DNA from: DATECU01 sp035286745
GTDB taxonomy: Bacteria; Acidobacteriota; Vicinamibacteria; Fen-336
Length of the DNA: 21,757 bases
NCBI GenBank assembly: GCA_035286745.1
Contig: DATECU010000154.1
Location: forward strand, 1-21,757
Direction: 5' to 3'
Of this stretch, positions 20,181-21,757 are shown piece after piece. Position 1 is the stretch's first letter. Each line of letters begins with the position of its first letter. The notes beneath the pieces are model-generated. The model searched no databases, was not told where the DNA came from, and was given only the letters and a program-made list of their open reading frames with translations. The translations under genes were made by a program, and so were the position numbers.

Positions 20181-21035
20181 TCAAGGGTTTTCGGCCGGGG
20201 CTTCCGGCAGCAGTGCCGGCACCTCGCCTTCCAGATAGCGGCAAAGCTCCGGCTTCGAGAACTGGAGGCCCACGAAGAAGGGGCCGAACTCGCCGTACCA
20301 GGAGGACGCCTCGTCGAAGCGCATCTCGTAGACCAGCTTCTTGAAGACCAGCGGGTCGTCGGCGAAGAGGTCGACACCCCACTCCCAGTCGTCGAAGCCG
20401 ATGGACCCGGAGATGATCTGGGTGACCTGGCCCGCATAGTGACGGCCGATCAGGCCGTGGTCGCGCATCAGACGCGCCCGATCGGCGAAGGACGCCGCGT
20501 ACCAGTTCTTGACTTCGCCCCGGCGCTTGTTCATGGGGTAGAAGCAGATGGCCCGCCGTCGCGGGACCTGGGGGTAGAGGCGGGGACTGACGCGCCTGCG
20601 TTGCTCCTCTAGCGCCGCGTCAAACGCCTGCTCGAACTCCTGGCTTCCGGTGGCTAGACCCTGCTCGTTGAGCCGCGAGTGGATGATGGCGGTCATCTCG
20701 TAAAGGCCCAGCTCCACGACCGAGACGTAGGAGGTGGTGAGCTCGAGGAAGGGGGCGAGGGGGAGCCGGGACACGGCGATCTGGGCGGCCTGCAGGGCAT
20801 CGAGATCGCGCCGCAGGTGGACCAGCATCAGGTCGCCCCGGTGGCCGAGAAGCGTGGAGACGGCGGTCTCGCTCTCGCCGGCTCGGTCCATGGCCTCCAG
20901 GGCCGCGATGGTGTCCTTCGACCGGACCTTGCGTTCGGGACCTTGCAGCGCCCGCCAGGGTTCCCAGTGGATGCGGAACATCTGATGAAGAACGTAGTAG
21001 CCCTCGAGGGTTTCCGGGACCCGGGGGTCGTGCAT
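20181..21035 (-). CDS. hemQ: Coproheme decarboxylase (chlorite dismutase family)
   Basis: The 284-residue protein belongs to the HemQ/ChdC branch of the chlorite dismutase superfamily. It converts Fe-coproporphyrin III to heme b with hydrogen peroxide, the last step of the coproporphyrin-dependent pathway. Active-site residues match the characterised Listeria enzyme in spacing: Tyr166 (reactive Tyr of 'YPMNK'), Met168, Lys170, Trp178, proximal His193 ('RDHG') and Gln206. Gln at the distal position rather than the Arg of true chlorite dismutases supports the HemQ assignment. The C-terminal 'GFDDWEWGVDLFADD' and 'YEMRFDEASSWYGEFG' blocks are typical. The length is slightly above the usual 250. 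No other heme genes are nearby. GGAGG lies nine bases before the ATG. Confidence 0.95.
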   Translation of the reverse strand: MHDPRVPETLEGYYVLHQMFRIHWEPWRALQGPERKVRSKDTIAALEAMDRAGESETAVSTLLGHRGDLMLVHLRRDLDALQAAQIAVSRLPLAPFLELTTSYVSVVELGLYEMTAIIHSRLNEQGLATGSQEFEQAFDAALEEQRRRVSPRLYPQVPRRRAICFYPMNKRRGEVKNWYAASFADRARLMRDHGLIGRHYAGQVTQIISGSIGFDDWEWGVDLFADDPLVFKKLVYEMRFDEASSWYGEFGPFFVGLQFSKPELCRYLEGEVPALLPEAPAENP

Positions 21036-21062
21036 GCCCTGCTGCCTCCGTGGAGAAGCCCC

Positions 21063-21070
21063 ATTCTATA
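21063..21070 (-). promoter_or_regulatory. Candidate -10 box for hemQ
   Basis: TATAGAAT on the minus strand (21070-21063) is an AT-rich -10-like element about 28 bases before the hemQ ATG. It would give a leader of about 23 bases including GGAGG. No -35 hexamer is seen. The rest of the 246-base divergent gap to 21281 holds nothing else I can identify. Confidence 0.4.
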
Positions 21071-21281
21071 CGCGGCGCCCGAAGTGAACTCGGTCGCCGC
21101 CATGAAGCGGGAGCGCTCGCCCCGCGAGATCCCGGACCCGAACCGCAACGCCCTGGGACGCCGTGGGTAGCGGGACATGACAAGGTTTTACGGGAGGCAA
21201 CGCGGCTGGGGTTGGCTACCGCTTCGGTTGGCCGGAGAATGGAGCATCGGGCGGCTGCGGGCCGCCCCAAGAGAGGTCGTC

Positions 21282-21757
21282 TTGATCATCCAGCGTTGTC
21301 TGCCGTGTGTTGTGGCTGTCGTTCCCTTGGTCGCCTGTGCCGGGGGCCAGGGTGCCACCGCCAAGCGCGGTCCCGGAGGCCAGCCGCTGCCGGTACGGGT
21401 GGCCGAGGTTCAGGCGCAAGACGTCACCTATCGCGTACGGGCTCTGGGCTCGTTGGAGGCGGAGGAGCTGGTGCAGGTGACGGCGGAGGTCGACGGGGCG
21501 GTAGCCGCCGTGGACTTCCACGAGGGGGACCGGGTGACCCCGGACACGGTGCTGGTGCGCATCGATCCCGACCGCTATCGGCTGGAGGTCGAGCGGACCG
21601 AGGCCACCTACAAGAAGACCCTCGCCGATCAGCACCGGGCCGAGGCCGACCTCAAACGCCGTGAGGAACTGGCCCGGGAGCAACTGGTGGCGGTCGAGGA
21701 GCTGAACCGCAGCCGCCAGGAGACGGAGCGGCTCACCGCGGAGACGGCGGCCGCCAA
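21282..21757 (+). CDS. RND efflux membrane fusion lipoprotein (HlyD family), 5' part
   Basis: The gene runs off the window after about 158 codons. It starts with TTG at 21282, with GAGAGG (21271-21276) five bases upstream. This start gives a lipoprotein signal with the lipobox 'LVAC' (Cys19), as in AcrA and MexA. Then come the first strand of the membrane-proximal and barrel domains ('LPVRVAEVQAQDVTYRV'), half of the lipoyl-like domain ('VTAEVDGAVAAVDFHEGDRVTPDTVLVRID'), and a helical hairpin arm beginning at about residue 105 ('EATYKKTLADQHRAEADLKRREELAREQ' in outline). It should link an inner-membrane RND pump to an outer-membrane channel; the pump gene is expected downstream, outside the window. 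The substrate is unknown. Confidence 0.9.
   Translation, partial: MIIQRCLPCVVAVVPLVACAGGQGATAKRGPGGQPLPVRVAEVQAQDVTYRVRALGSLEAEELVQVTAEVDGAVAAVDFHEGDRVTPDTVLVRIDPDRYRLEVERTEATYKKTLADQHRAEADLKRREELAREQLVAVEELNRSRQETERLTAETAAA

Noticed and set aside
20159..20437. Upstream extension of the sugar dehydrogenase frame
   Set aside because: It lies within hemQ in a different frame and would bury the lipoprotein signal, which begins at the ATG at 20158 behind a ribosome-binding site.
1..21757. CRISPR arrays, tRNA genes, insertion sequences or prophage
   Set aside because: I saw no regularly spaced repeats, no tRNA-like cloverleaf sequence, no transposase or integrase, and no flanking target-site duplications, including around the toxin-antitoxin pair.

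Overview
The window is GC-rich and densely coded, with no tRNA, rRNA, CRISPR array, insertion sequence or phage gene that I could see. The gene mix points to a Gram-negative bacterium with an outer membrane, lipoproteins and large Ser/Thr-kinase signalling capacity. It includes a GTP-type PEP carboxykinase, a coproheme decarboxylase (HemQ type), a paired M16 peptidase, a DUF4388-FHA protein and a kinase N-terminus of the 'GPYEILGPLGAGGMGE' type. My best guess is Acidobacteriota, possibly the Thermoanaerobaculia/Vicinamibacteria side. This is inference from gene content, not a phylogenetic result.

Layout. Positions 1-375 hold the 3' end of a large secreted protein, followed by a convergent small lipoprotein (405-806, minus). 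pckG (942-2687, plus) has a good sigma70-like promoter that decides its start. After it lies a decayed Ser/Thr kinase fragment (2759-2935). A tight minus-strand run from 8570 down to 2946 looks like one operon: JAMM peptidase, MBOAT O-acyltransferase, SGNH-like partner, cupredoxin, then a membrane Ser/Thr kinase with a periplasmic sensor and HAMP domain. Its head is divergent from a DUF4388-FHA protein (8600-9787). Next come a stand-alone response regulator (9953-10324) and a DUF1015 protein (10410-11636), which meets a glycerophosphodiester phosphodiesterase (11637-12392, minus) with no gap. A GAF/HD-GYP phosphodiesterase (12432-14399) and a four-helix membrane protein (14536-14964) follow on the minus strand.

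The right third has a two-gene M16 peptidase operon, catalytic plus non-catalytic (15169-18149), then a hairpin. A compact Phd/YefM-PIN toxin-antitoxin pair (18228-18901) follows, whose promoter and operator run into its start codon. On the minus strand, hemQ and a PQQ-type sugar dehydrogenase lipoprotein form a pair (21035 to 18932). The window ends inside an RND-type membrane fusion lipoprotein (21282 onward) that uses a TTG start.

The signalling genes could work together. The operon kinase can make phosphothreonine, and the divergent DUF4388-FHA protein carries a phosphothreonine-binding domain. The cupredoxin, three bases upstream of the kinase gene, is a candidate periplasmic copper or redox input. 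Several promoters share a TGCTAnnnT-like -10 element, and three have the -10 box exactly six bases before the start codon, which suggests leaderless transcripts are common here.
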